DNA of 64,000 nt from Cylicocyclus nassatus (taxonomy: Eukaryota > Nematoda > Chromadorea > Rhabditida > Strongylidae), in NCBI GenBank assembly GCA_958299035.1, contig CATQJL010000305.1, positions 76,476,792 to 76,540,791 on the forward strand. The letters are read 5' to 3'. The notes beneath the pieces were generated by a model, which had not been told where the DNA came from, did not search any database, and was given only the letters and a program-made list of their open reading frames with translations. Shown here in pieces: positions 36,864-49,479 of the stretch. Position numbers and translations under genes: made by a program. Position 1 is the first letter of the stretch. Every line of letters begins with the position of its first letter.

Positions 36864-38164
36864 TGTATGTAATTGCATATTACACACATGAGAGCAAATG
36901 CGCATATTTTTTTCATCTTGTAAAAGCATGAAATCCTGGGAAGATTTAATATTAGGCTGTGAATGTCTGAGACTTTCTTCAAGCAATATGAGAACCCCTC
37001 AAGTGAGGAATGTTGACATGAGCATAGTTCCGAGAAAATCGTTAAGGAACTTCCTGTACCGTGACCAAATTTGCAGAATCAGTCTGCTCCACCTGCACTT
37101 TTGTTAAATTGGGTACTTGAAGTGCTTCTCAATGCTCCTCAAGTGCATCAGAGCAAATCCTAGTGAACAACAAGACGTGAAAATACCTCTGAGGGTTACA
37201 TTACAAGGCTCGACAAAGCCAATTCTGATTTTTTCATACGTTTATGTAAAGCTGAGTCGTGTCAGGACCACGCGCAATTCCCTCAAACACATATAGGTCA
37301 ATTACAAAATTGTGACGACGGATTCAACTGCTGCCTTAGCAGCCCACAGGAGCATAAAGCACTTAAAGCATCAGCTCAGCGCTCAGCTCAGTCACTTCAG
37401 TGTCTAAATACTATCCTAAGTAGAAAGAAAAACCATTCGAAGAAAAGAAAACCAAAAAAAAATGCGTTTGCCGCGAAGTCTCAGTTCGGGATTCCATATC
37501 CACTCATTAAATTATAGGAGAACCCAGCGTTTTACACATTCTATTATATCCTTTCATTAGTACCGGTGCAAGAAATTTTTACAGGGGCGGCGGGGGGGGG
37601 GGGGGGAGTGAGAGTGGAAGGGGATGGAGCAAAAACTTTTTTTGGAATCAAGGTGAGACTTTGGTCAAGCGCTACGAAATTTTTGTAAGTTGCTTTCTGA
37701 GATTATTCCCGAAATTTCTTCACAAACTTATTTTTAAAGTTGAGATTTTTCCTTATCCACAAGTAAAGAGAGACTGTAGCGATGAAGTCTTCATGTGATT
37801 TAAAAAATTAAGTCATGAGAAAGTAACACGAGAATAATGGAACAAAATATAAAACTCTCGTATCTTACAACTCGTGCAAAATCAAAAAGTTTTGAAATCA
37901 CACAAGACGAGTTATGGGGACTACTGTGATTTTGTCTGAGAGTGTGATCATTCAGCTTTATATTTCATGGTTCTCACATTTCCTCCTCTGCAGTCATTAA
38001 TAGCTGCAGATCTCGTCTTCCGCATCACATCAATTTAGTTAGCAAAGCCCCCACGTCATCAAAAAATTAGAAAAAAAAAACAGGTTGGAGATTAACCAAA
38101 TCTGCTTTCAAGATCTGAAAGGAATGGATGTGCAAAAACAAGAAATGACAATATGCTCAAGGGA

Positions 38165-38445
38165 CACACAATATACTTATGTGGGTTATAAAAATGCGCA
38201 AGTGAGTTATTTATGCTTGTAAACGATTTTAGAATAACTTTTAATCTTTAAAAATTTAAATTAGCCTTGTAAAAAAATTGATTTTTGGGGCATTCAGATT
38301 TTAGGGGTTGGAGACCCCTAAAAATTTTGAGAAACACCCCTAAAAATTTTCAGAGTGCATTGAAAAAAAATTTTGTCGAAACATTTTTTGTCGCGTACTC
38401 CCCCTCCCCCCCCCCCCCCCCGGACAAAAATCCTGGGACCGCAGA
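38165..38445. mobile_element. hAT-like MITE, left-truncated copy
   Basis: This aligns with the interior and right end of 34727-35097 (GGGTTATAAAAATGCGCAAG, AAATTAGCCTTGTAAAAAAA, then a poly-C run and AATCCTGGGACCGCAG). The left terminus is absent or replaced. Confidence 0.65.
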
Positions 38446-39317
38446 AACAATATATTTGAATCTTGAAGAATGTTCCTAATCCACACCATTTCTCATTTTT
38501 TTCTTTCTCTTAAAAAATAAACTTTCGGATTCATAGGCTTACATTTCTTTCCTTTTCAGCACCGTCTACAATAAGTGGTAATTTTCGGATTTTCTCATTT
38601 AAAAAGAAAGAGATTGAAGTTAGTTTCACTTTCTATTTATTTTTCTATTATATTTGACGATATTCCCTTTCTACTTCCGGAAACGGTCGTAATATTTGTC
38701 TGATTTCCGCCTAGTGGTAGGAAAGAAACGGAGATTATAAATTTATGTTTTTAGGAATAAATTAGTACACTTGAGCCAGAAAAATCGTGTTAGTGGGCAG
38801 GAGGAGGTCGTAAAGATATTGAAGCATGGAGAATTGCATACGTCATCTTCTAATGCTGTGTCTTTTCTTGAGCATTCCTAGTCGTCAAGATAAATTGGCT
38901 CTAATGAAGGCACTTTAAATTATCCTGCAGCAAGCCAATGCAAGCCAATGCCGCATGCCTAGTGAAGGACTCCTTATGATATAAGAAGAGAAGGGAGAGA
39001 GAAAGGTGGGCGAAAGGAAGGGAGGATGGGATGAGAATGAGTGATAAATGATTGATGAAAAACGTTCCATACGCGGGACCATTCTGATGGAATCACTCCT
39101 GCAATCTTCTATCTTTATTTTGAAGTAACACAATACCAAGCATTTGACGATTCACAAGGATTGTTTGTCTTAGATAAAAAACCATTGCGCAACTAATTAG
39201 GGAAAACAAAAATTTTTATGTATTTCAACAAAAAAGTCTAAATTGCTCTATGGTCCTGCTCCGAATCTAGCCTGAAATAATCTGTAGGTATGATTTGATT
39301 TTCCAAAACCCGAACCG

Positions 39318-40029
39318 TTGCAGCTCTTTAAAACTCAGCACCTTCTTCCACTGTTCACCAACATACAACCCGATCCCGTATTCCTAAGATGTTATAAACG
39401 ACCGTGCAAACTGGGCCTCTGGTTGCGCGACCGAGCCACGACTACCCCTACCTGCGTGCCTGATACAAGTGTGACTGGAACGCAAGAGACCTTACATGAA
39501 CAGTATATTACTACTACGATACTCTATTCAAACAACTACTATATCAAGATCAGTACTTAAACTAACCCAAACTATTAACTTACACCGCGGAGAAAGCCGC
39601 AATATAAGCGCCACCGATGGCTCAAAAATTCACTCCGCCGAACGTACTCAGGATTCCTCTCATGCCCGCCGCACGACGTCTATCCGTACGGAACGATACA
39701 TCCGTCTTCGCCCCTGCGAATGGCACTTGGTCGAGTGTTCAGAATGGTCCTCAGACCGCACACGAACCCTACCTCCATATCCAACTACTTGCTTAACCAC
39801 TTACTCATAACATTAATGCGCGAGCTTGCCAGACGCTGCCAAGCATAATGAAATTCAATCGGTAAAGAATGCTCGTAAAAAGACAATGAACAAAAAGAAG
39901 GATACAACCGTTCCGGTTGCGATTTATATAGCCCTTCGCTTGGCAGTGTGCCAGCGGAAGAGGTCCAGTCACGAAGATAGTAGCGCGACCGACAGTACGG
40001 TAACCAGCGCTCCCGACTCTTTATTTTGA
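39318..40029 (+). other. GC-richer, coding-like stretch of unknown nature
   Basis: Between AT-rich flanks, three overlapping plus-strand frames of 67-104 codons (39318-39560, 39496-39810, 39826-40029) follow one another with less A/T than the surroundings. Phrases such as CEWHLVECSEWSSD and KRSSHEDSSATDSTVTSAPDS look like protein but match no family I can name. I could not build a convincing splice model. A decayed gene or transposon coding region is as likely as a real gene. Confidence 0.25.
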
Positions 40030-42442
40030 GGAACTGCTCGCATAGCGGAGCCGTGACATGAACAGTTAGGAAACTTGCAGCAGTGAATTCGGGAAGCGTA
40101 AATTAACACAGTAGTTTTTAAGGGGTCGTCGAGGTTCCTTAAAATAATCTCATCTTTTTACCCTCACCATCGCGTGACCCTAGAAGAGCGCTATACACGT
40201 AATAAGAGACATATGAGACATTTCTTCGTTGCATTTCCCCTTCCCCATTTGCATCACTCCTTGTTCCCTATGCTCTTGGATCGATTCCTTCATTAAAATG
40301 GCAATTGGCACACTATAGAAACTGAGAAGGTATTGCTTATGAATTATTGAGAATTTAGTGAAAAACTGGTCTTTTCATAGCCTTTCTTTTCGCTTAGAGA
40401 AGTGAACTCGGCGAATCTAATAAAGTTTTTCTAGTTCTCTGGAAACATTCGCTTTCCTATTTTCTTGTGGCAAGCTTCTTCAGGATTTTTTTGGCTATTA
40501 AGGTGTGAGGACATAGGTACAATAAAAAATAATCTTGAGAGGAGAGAAAGGATCGCAAAGCTTACAAAGAGCGTTCTTGAATGGGTAAGCACATCAGAAG
40601 AAGTTTCCGCTTAGATGATGCTTTGTTGGCTTATAGCAACGATACAAAATGATTAAGAGAAAGACCCAAAAAATAATTTTTGATTTTTCGAATTTCGGTC
40701 GCTAAAATCGCTGAAACGTCTACTAAAATCTAAATTGATTTTTGTCCTTATGAACTACCCTCTATGACCAGGAGGATTTAGTACTAAATGGATGTCTCTA
40801 CGAATAGTTAGGAATTTTGGTTTTTTTAAAATTTGACTTACTGATTTTGTTTCAAGTTGAAATTCTGAAATGGTCTACAAAATACTACCTTTGGCAAACG
40901 TAATGAAACGCATGTTGCGTAAATTAGTTTCAGACATTTTCAAGACGTTTCTTCTATTTTTTGGATTGAAATTTAAAATTTTGGATCAACCTGATATTTG
41001 GTAACTATTTTCTTTCCTTTTCATTCATTTTCTGACGAGGTGTGATACTCAGTCTTTATAATTCCCTTTTCTACTTTAGTTTCCAGCCAAGTTATTGAAT
41101 AAAATCTCCACATACATGTATTGATATGCAAAATTAAATTTTTTTGCTCTTTCAAATTCGGTGGGAATTATCGAAATTAAGAATTTTCCAATTCTTCAGC
41201 CATAAAAGATGGTTTTTTCTTATTTTCTTTGATATAGGGTCTTAGCACACATCCCGGAAAGTGATTAATGGCTGAACGCTCTTCTAATTCAAGTAGAATT
41301 AAATTAAGGAAGATGATACATGTCAAAGAAGAAGGAAAGGACGTGAGCAAAGATGATTCTGTACGAGCATGAAAATTTTTATGAAAAACAGCATGAACGC
41401 TTGCCTACTGAATCGAAAGGATGAATTAGTGATGACAAAATAATTGCAAATTTCACAGCTGGAATGAAGTGGAAAAGCAGAATTATGCTCTATGTGACGT
41501 ATGCAATTCCTGCGCAGGACCTTCTTATATGAAAAAAGAAATTTCCTAGATATTCTGAGAAATGCGAGAGGGCAGGATGAGATAAACGAGTTTTCATTAA
41601 CAATGCCTAGTACTATTTAGAAAAAAGTGGATTGATATGTTGGCAGGATTAGCTTTTGAAAATGACGAAACAGACAGCGCATGGCAAGCAAGAGGTCAGT
41701 AGAACTTGCTTTTTCGAAGGATGGGGAAAACACAATTTACATATCCATTATGTTGTTGAGATGTCTACAGGAAATTGAGCATTTTGACACTCGACTGTGA
41801 AAAAAAAATTCCAGAAAACGCCGTGCCAATCTGCTTGCTTCCTAACACTAAGAATTGCAAATAAATTGCAGTGAAAGAATTATTTTTGAGCGGAAGCTTG
41901 CAACCCCAGAATCTTGAAAACAAAAGAGGCTTTTGGCAGCACGTCCCCAAGCAATTTCTACAAATGCAACTTCTACAAATTCTACTTTTTGAAAACCTTA
42001 TTATTGCGTTGAACCATAATTCCTACACCAAAATTTTTCGAAATTCCATAATCTCCTTTGAGTTCAATGAACCTGTTCTAGATGAAGTAATCTGAAGGAG
42101 GAATCTTTACTGTTTCTAAATATTTTCAAAGCAAGAATCATCATTGTCACATCGCGGCAACAGAATCTGTTGAATGTAAATACGTACATTTCGTTTTTGC
42201 AATTTCTAATCCCCAAAAATTCTAAAAGGCCCGAAATTTACAGATCCACTTTTTATTCGAGTTTTATAGTCATGCTTTTTAATTAACATAAATTTATGCT
42301 GATAACACGTCTTCACAATGAGTTGTAATTGTCAAACTTGTGTCAATTTTATTTTCGCTCTTCGATGTTGTTTGAAATAAAATCCCTAATTTACACGGTA
42401 AAATACTGCCTAAATTATATAAAGTAAAAAAAGTACATTTTA

Positions 42443-43178
42443 TTGGGTTGAACCGAAAGTTCTGTCGCATCATTTTCAAAAAATCATAACTTCTCTTCTT
42501 CACGAAGATTTTGCGCAATTCAAATTTTGTCTGAAAGCGTAAAGCATGTAGTTTCCAAAAGTCCCCTGGGGACTTTCCAACACGCTCAGGTTGCAGAGAC
42601 AAAAATGAAAAAAACGAGACTATCCGAAATTCGGAATTTTTAAGCAAGAATTCTAAAAATTCAGAAACTATGCGGTAAAATTCAGAAAAGCCATTATCCT
42701 AATTTTTCTTACATTTAACTACTAAGTGAGTCAAGTTTGTGCTGATCGAGGTTTTTCAGAAGTTATGAATTTTTGAAAAATAATGCCAAAAAAAAATAAT
42801 GCCTTAGGAATTCTTAGGAAAGTGATTTTTCGGCATTTTTTTTCAAAAAATCATAACTTTTGAAAGAAGGGGTCGGTCAGCATAAACTTGACTCAGATAG
42901 TAATCAAATGTAATAAAAGTTAGGATAATGACTTTTCTGGATTTCATCGCACAGTTTCTGAATTTTTAGAATTCTTGCTTAAAAATTCCGAATTTTGGAT
43001 GATCTCGTTCTTTCATTTTTATCTCTGCAACCTGAGCATATTAGAATGTTCCCAGGAGACTATTGAAAACTACATGCTTTACCCTTCGTAATAGAGTTTG
43101 AGTTGCGCAAAATCGTTGTGATGGAAAGAAGTTATGATTTTTTGAAAATGGTGCAACAGAACTTTCGGTTCAACCTAA
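42443..43178. mobile_element. Long foldback Tc1/mariner-type element A
   Basis: 736 bp, TA flanks, ends (T)TGGGTTGAACCGAAAGTTC and inverse ACTTTCGGTTCAACCTAA. The two halves are inverted copies of about 360 bp with a short centre. The 117-codon minus frame at its left end is a by-product of the repeat. It directly abuts the next foldback. Confidence 0.85.
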
Positions 43179-43182
43179 TATA

Positions 43183-43860
43183 CAGGGTGTCCCAAAAAAA
43201 TGTGCCTACTGTTTGATTGCAAATAACTTTCTTGTAATGAAGTCTATCGAGAAGCTTCAGTACCAATCTGCAGGGCGAGGCTAAACTTAGATTTACAGTA
43301 TGGAGCGAATTATCTATCGCTCTTCATTACCGTAGTATTACGGTACGAAATTCGACAAAGATTTTAGGCCATTGGAGGCTATATTCTGCCTCGGAACAAA
43401 ACCAAACAAGCCAAAAACTTTCATACTACGATAATAAGAGCAGCTGATTTCGAATTTGAAATCCCCATTTCACTGTGATGCTTCTTTTCAGAGTTATACC
43501 TGGTAAATCGTAATAACTCAATTCCCAGCATTTGTCAGAAATGTAATTACACCTTCAAAAAAGCTGAGAACACTCGTAAAAAGTTGTTAGGTGGAATCAG
43601 CATGTGTGAAAACCCTAGTGCGCGATTTTTCAGATTTTTTAAAGAGAATTTTGTTAGGTGGTATATCTCACATTTGTTTCATATGCTGGAAGTTCGTACC
43701 GTAATCTTACAGTAATGAAAAGCGATAGATGATTCGCTCCATACCGTAAATCTAAGTTTAACCTCGCACTACAAAACGGCACCTAAAGCTTCTCGAGACA
43801 CTTCATTACAAGAGAGTTATTTACTATCAAACAGTAGGCACATTTTTTTGGGACACCCTG
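43183..43860. mobile_element. Long foldback Tc1/mariner-type element B
   Basis: 678 bp, TA flanks, ends CAGGGTGTCCCAAAAAAATG and the inverse. The arms are inverted copies over most of the length (for example GATTTACAGTATGGAGCGAA on the left). CAGGGTGTCCCA ends are common in Tc1/mariner elements. It starts four bases (TATA) after element A. Confidence 0.87.
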
Positions 43861-45395
43861 TATTATATATATAGAGTGAAACGCCGCTCTGAGTATTTTT
43901 AAAGGAATTTCTTGTTTTTTGGTGCAAGACTTATGTTCTAACCTAATATTAAAGACCTTATTATTCATAATCATTCGTTCTTCAATTGAATAAAAGCAAA
44001 TCATTCACATATACAACTTCACACATTTTTTTATGAGGATTGTTCCCAAAAAGTTTGATTGTTATCAAAAGTAGTGAACATATTATGAAGCTATGACGTC
44101 TTCTAAAATATTTTTTAATGAATATTATGATATTGTGATATTATTCAAAGTGGATTTTAGGTGCACTTAAATACTTTGTGTAAAGGCCAAGGAAAAATGG
44201 CAAAAAAAAGAATTATGCCAGCCAATAAGACGACGAGAGTATTACTCAGTCCATGAGGAATGGCGCTCTTCCCGTAAATCAAAAGGGAAGAAAAGGTTAA
44301 ATCAATCTGCGTAGGACTCTGAAGTGCCTAAGAACTTCAAAAAGCGTGTCGAACTACGTAACTGAGTTGACTATTTCTGGATTTGTTGAAAGAAGAAGAA
44401 CTACTGAGAAATATCTCACGTTTTTTGCTCAAAAAATTCCGAAAAGGAGAAAGCTGTGTTCAAAACTTACTGCTGCTCCAAATGTACAGCGATTATAGCT
44501 GTTTTTTGTACTCCGCTGGGTACAATGTGATTACTTCTGCAATAAATCTCTTATTGTAGTCAATTTTGCAATATAAACGTATTGTAGTAGAAAAATGAAC
44601 GTACTAAAGGCTGCTACAAACTTGGAAAAAAAAAGCTTTCGCATGCTGGAAAGGCTCACGTCAGCGATTTTTTAGCTGCGAAAAAATTCTTATTATTAAA
44701 AGAGAATACATGTGTTACTTTTTCACTCCGTTTGTTCTTTCTCTTTGACGGAATATGACTTAATTTCTAAGTATTCCCCGGAACTCCACAGTAAGGAAGA
44801 AAGACTTAGTATCAAGTAAATAGCTGAAACTTAGTAATTTTTCAACACGTTAATTACCATACATTCAAAAACAAATTCATGTGAGAATGTAGCATGACTT
44901 GAGTTAAAAGTTAGAATTTTCTTAGCTTGCAACGAGAGACTATGTGTATCAATAATAAATATTCATGCAAGTAGTAGCCAAAATGTTCCCATAATATGTG
45001 ACCTTTCCAGCTACGATTATTAAGCTATGCTCTAAAAAGAAATCTAATTCTGGTAGAAAAATCAAATGTAATTTTAGTTCAAAATAAATATTCATGCAAA
45101 AAAGTAAGCCAACATTTTTCAAAAATTTATAAACTTTGGAGCCATGATATTCAGACGTGTTCTAGAAAAAATACCTAATTTAAGTCTCCGTCTTGCAACC
45201 AACTCTTTATCCAAGTTTTGTTCGACGTTTTTTAATTAGCTTGAAATGTTATATTATATGTATCAAAAATGAATATCTATGCAGTATACGTATAATATGA
45301 ATTGAATTGCTTTAAAGTTTTTATAACGAATGAGAGCGTAGGAGTAGAGAGGAACATCTGAGCCCCTCTGTTTAACCATAGAAAATTCAGGCCAA

Positions 45396-45596
45396 TTATT
45401 TTTTTTCAACAAAGACTAGCGCAGATGTTAGGGGGACAATGACGTAAAGAGAATGATATTCGATAACTGGTAATAGGAGCCATGGGCCCAGGAATTTTTT
45501 TAGGATTGGAATGCCTAGCAAATCTGTAATGAGAAATATCAGCCTTAGAACAGCTTGTCCATAAGAAGTTTTCAGAATGACGTCAAATTCATTCAT
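45396..45596 (-). other. Short hydrophobic open frame
   Basis: A 66-codon frame containing LRLIFLITDLLGIPILKKFL and GPWLLLPVIEY, two possible membrane segments. Nematode chemoreceptor exons can look like this, but no splice sites, partner exons or signature residues were found. Confidence 0.15.
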
Positions 45597-46199
45597 TTTT
45601 CAACTCTACACGAAAAAATTCATGCGCATTTCAAAACCACAGAGTCTCGCGCATTTTTCAAGATGTAATGATCATTTGGAAGAAAACCAGTTGAAAAGAT
45701 GAAGATAGTTACAAACCTAATTCTCAAAAAAAAATTCAAAACGTAATGAGCCGCTCCCATTACTTCAGTGGAGAATCCCTTGCGTGTCTTTCAACCGCTA
45801 AGCTTTATTTTCATCAAGACTTTGGATTTGTTAGAGCTTTTCAGAGCGTGCAGAGCAGTCGTGAAGAGAAAAATTGCAGAAAAACTTCCTGGAAAATCAG
45901 GAGCATGAAGAAAGTAGCTGCTATTTGGGAGCAATTCCTTCAATCACTATTTAAGCAAAATATCGAATAAATAAGAAAATAAATCCACTACTCAAGCACA
46001 TTCTGAACTCAAAACCAACACAACATTCTCGAGCATATTTTGCACGAAAACTACTACATAAAACGTTGCTTTTTCTTCCCTAGAAACCATGATGTCAAGG
46101 AATGGCTGAGAAAGGAAAAAGTTATCGGATCTTTTATGAGGTAAAACTTCTACTCAAGCACGAGGACATGTAGGAAGCAGTTTTAGGCTTGGTATTATA

Positions 46200-46699
46200 C
46201 TAGGTTGTCGGAAAATTTCTAATACATTTTTTTGTTTTATTTCTTTGAAATCTCAATTCAAATTTCATTTCAATCATCGATTTCCTAACATAAAAAAAGT
46301 CAAAAAATTCAAATAAAAAAAATTCTTAAGCTTTCCGTACTCAATTGTACACGATGCACATGAAAAGGAGAATGTAAGAAAGTTTCTGGTTTTTTTCGAC
46401 ATTTTCCCCCTCGTTTTTGAAATGCTAGAGGCACCGGGGTGCCTTCATGAAAGAGACAGTGTCAAATTACTTTCTGAAAAATTATTTAAAAAAGCACAAA
46501 TAAGTGCAGAAAAAATCAGAGGAAAATTGAAAATTTGAGCGTTTTGCTGCCGTAAACTTGTTGGCCATTTGCGCATTTGCACCATTTGTACTGGTGGTTA
46601 GCTATGCCCTGATGTTCGCAAATTTGAATTTTTAGGAAGCTTCTGGAACTGATAAGAATAAACAGAAAAAAGTGTAGCAGAGATTACGCGACAATCTAA
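46200..46699. mobile_element. Mariner-type MITE, possible
   Basis: 500 bp, TA flanks, with imperfect ends CTAGGTTGTCGGAAAATTTC and (inverted) TTAGATTGTCGCGTAATC. The ends agree at about three of four positions. The interior has no recognised content. Confidence 0.55.
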
Positions 46700-47816
46700 T
46701 AAGTTCATCGAAAGTAGATAAAATAACTATCCAGAGCACAAGATTTGTAAAAGCAATAAGTTGAAAAGATAGAGGAAAAGGAGATGGGATACGGAAGCTT
46801 TTTGCAAATCTTTGAAAGTTAAAAGAATGGAAAGTTTAGATTTTCAATTAGTGATTATGATGATGGATAGAACTTTATGGTAAAGATGAAACTACTCAAA
46901 TATGTAGCGATTTGTTATTGCTATTTCAAAGTTTTGATTTGAGGGGAGCCCTTCAAAGCTGAAAAATTTGGGGCTTCTCTTACTCATATGGCCTATGAAC
47001 CCTTGTATTTTCGGCAAGAGTTAGCATAGTGGATCACGGGGACTAATGCTCTCTATTAACTTCGTAACTCAATCAGGCACATGCACATGCTGGTGCACAT
47101 GCTTTCGCCTGAGATTATGTGCATACTTGGATGAGAGATTGACAGCAAATATGGCCCTCAACTAGATTAGCCACAGAAAAGCCTTCTTTTTCAATGTCAA
47201 AAGTATAATTCTGCGAAAGTTACAAAATTTGTTTTCTCCCCTTGCTTGTCATTACTGGAAACTGCTTAAGAAACGCATTATCAAGATGCACAGCAAAATC
47301 TAATACGTAGGGTTCGAATTTCGCAATTTCTTTCAATTTTTGGAGAATCTCATGATTGGCGATCACCTACCTTTATAGGCCATGATTTCTTTTTGTAACT
47401 AGTGTGTGTAGCGATGCTTAAACTCAAAAGCAGAAAACACCAACTTTATTCTCATCTATCCTCTATTTTCCCTTTGAAAGGCTTTCATTTTTAGCCATTA
47501 CATATGAGCTACAACGACACGAGGTTGTAAGCTTAAGCGACGACATTTTTATTCAAATCTGTAGGCCTAGCGATTCCTTCTAGGTGTCTTTGCAGGTAGA
47601 AAATAGAATGAAAGTTCTTCGAAAAAAGTACGAAAAGGCTTGCGCTCACTGAGCTACAACAGACACAGGCAGGTTTGTGCTCATCAAATAGTGCAGAAAC
47701 AACATCCCTGAATTGTTCGACATGACTACATCTGTGGATTTTGCTTGCATGAGGGCAATTTTTCGAAAGCTTTCTTTGAGCCGCTTATCTTAAAACCAGT
47801 ATGATCGTCCGGCTAC

Positions 47817-48231
47817 GCCGGACTCTCATACTTCTTGTTAGTTCTTCGGCAATGTATGAAAAGCTCTTTTCCGTAAGGATGCTTAATGATAACACGATAA
47901 AATCACCCTAGGTCAACAATGTCTAACTCTAAGTATTTAAGAAACAGTAAGATTATCTATTTGAGAGTGTTGTGACAGTAGCGTTCAACCCTGAAATATA
48001 TCAATCGTTCTGGACATGAACTTGAAAACTCCGCCGGACTGTCATACTTTTTTTAGTTTTCGGTGTATAAAAAGCTCTTTATCGGAAGGATGCTTAATGA
48101 TAACACGATCATATCACTTCAAGTCAACAATGTCTAACTCTAAGTCTTTAAAAAAATATTTATTTGAGAGTGCTGTGAAAGTAGCGTTCAAAACCTGAAA
48201 CATATCAATCGTTTTGGATATGAACTTGAAG
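47817..48231. repeat. Two-copy tandem duplication, unit about 210 bp
   Basis: The segment beginning GCCGGACTCTCATAC at 47817 is repeated from 48033, with shared blocks such as AAGGATGCTTAATGATAAC and CAACAATGTCTAACTCTAAG. The copies differ by point changes and small indels. No coding role is seen. It lies just before the candidate exon and the satellite. Confidence 0.8.
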
Positions 48232-48322
48232 AATTTGCACTGCGGTATTTGCATCATTGCATTACTTTCACTGTTTGCAACTGCTTCGGGTTACTGATGA
48301 TTACGAAAAGAAAAATTTCCAG

Positions 48323-48479
48323 TGCTCCTTTTTCTCTTACAATACGATCATACCGCAACGTAAATTCTTTACGTCAACTCCAAGAAGTCTTTATTCCAAA
48401 CACTTCATGAAAGCCTTCGTGATCCTATTCAAGCAATTCTCTTCAGAAGAAACCGGAGATAGCTACCTCGAGTACAAAG
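48323..48479 (+). CDS. Isolated candidate exon next to the satellite
   Basis: A 157-nt segment is bounded by a strong acceptor (AAATTTCCAG) and a strong donor (AAAG|GTAAGG) and is open in only one frame, which ends SEETGDSYLEYK. I recognise no domain. No partner exons were found on either side, because the satellite begins about 120 bp downstream. It may be an exon of a gene that spans or lies upstream of the array, a captured gene fragment, or chance. Confidence 0.3.
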
Positions 48480-49479
48480 GTAAGGTTCCAAGCAAATCAT
48501 AAAAGAAGATCACTCACAAAAGAAATGCACATAACACTAAGGGAGAAGCTGACGACACCTCAGATGCCGGCTACTAAGGAAAAAAGATAACACCAATTTT
48601 CCTTAGTCGACGGGACCCGAGGGGAAGTAGTCAAAAGGCTTTCCCTTACTTCGCAACGGGAGACTGCTGCTACTGCCTCTACAATGACGGTATTTTTGAA
48701 GACTTTGCAAAAAAGAGAGTGACTTACAGTTAATCTTTCTACATCAATGCCGGAGAAGGCATAGAGACTTGCGCTTCTCCTTCACTTCTCGGCACCTGAG
48801 GGGATAGCAGTAAGAAAGCCTTCCCCTCAGTCGGCAGCAAAGACTGCTACCTATTGCCTCTACAATGACTGTATTTTTTTGGAGATTTTGCAAAAAAGTT
48901 TGCAAAGACTTACAGTTAGTCTTCTTACATCAATGCCGGAGAAGGCATAGAGACTTGCACTTCTCCTTCATTTGGCACCTGAGGGGATAGCAGTCGAAAA
49001 GCCTTCCCCTCAGTCGGCAGCAAAGACTGCTGCCTATTGCCTCTACAATGACTGCATTTTCTAAAGGTTTTGCAAAAAAGAGATTGACTTACAGTTAATC
49101 TTTCTACATCAATGCCGGAGAAGGCATAGAGACTTCCGCTTCTCCTTCACTTCTCGGCACCTGAGGGGATAGCAGTAAGAAAGCCTTCCCCTCAGTCGGC
49201 AGCAAAGACTGCTACCTATTGCCTCTACAATGACTGTATTTTTTGGAGATTTTGCAAAAAAGTTTGCAAAGACTTACAGTCAATCTTTCTACATCAATGC
49301 CGGAGAAGGCATAGAGACTTGCGCTTCTCCTTCACTTCTCGGCACCTGAGGGGATAGCAGTAAGAAAGCCTTTCCCTCAGTCGGCGGCAAAGACTGCTGC
49401 CTACTGCCTCTACAATGACAGTATTTTTGAAGTTTTGCAAAAATAGAGATTGACTTACAGTCATTCTTTCTACATCAAT

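Larger units (their letters stand above)
36864..42440. other. Intergenic, mostly featureless
   Basis: Apart from the truncated hAT-like copy and the coding-like stretch at 39.3-40.0 kb this is AT-rich sequence with a poly-G run at about 37590 and a poly-C run at about 38405. No exons with domain support. Confidence 0.5.
43863..47816. other. Intergenic, very AT-rich
   Basis: Holds the mariner-type element at 46200-46699, the hydrophobic frame at 45396-45596, and a weak direct repeat (AATAAATATTCATGCAA at about 44955 and 45085). Otherwise nothing recognised. Confidence 0.5.

Noticed and set aside
47310..47330. GGGTTCGAATT resembling a tRNA T-arm
   Set aside because: No acceptor, D or anticodon stem can be formed around it.
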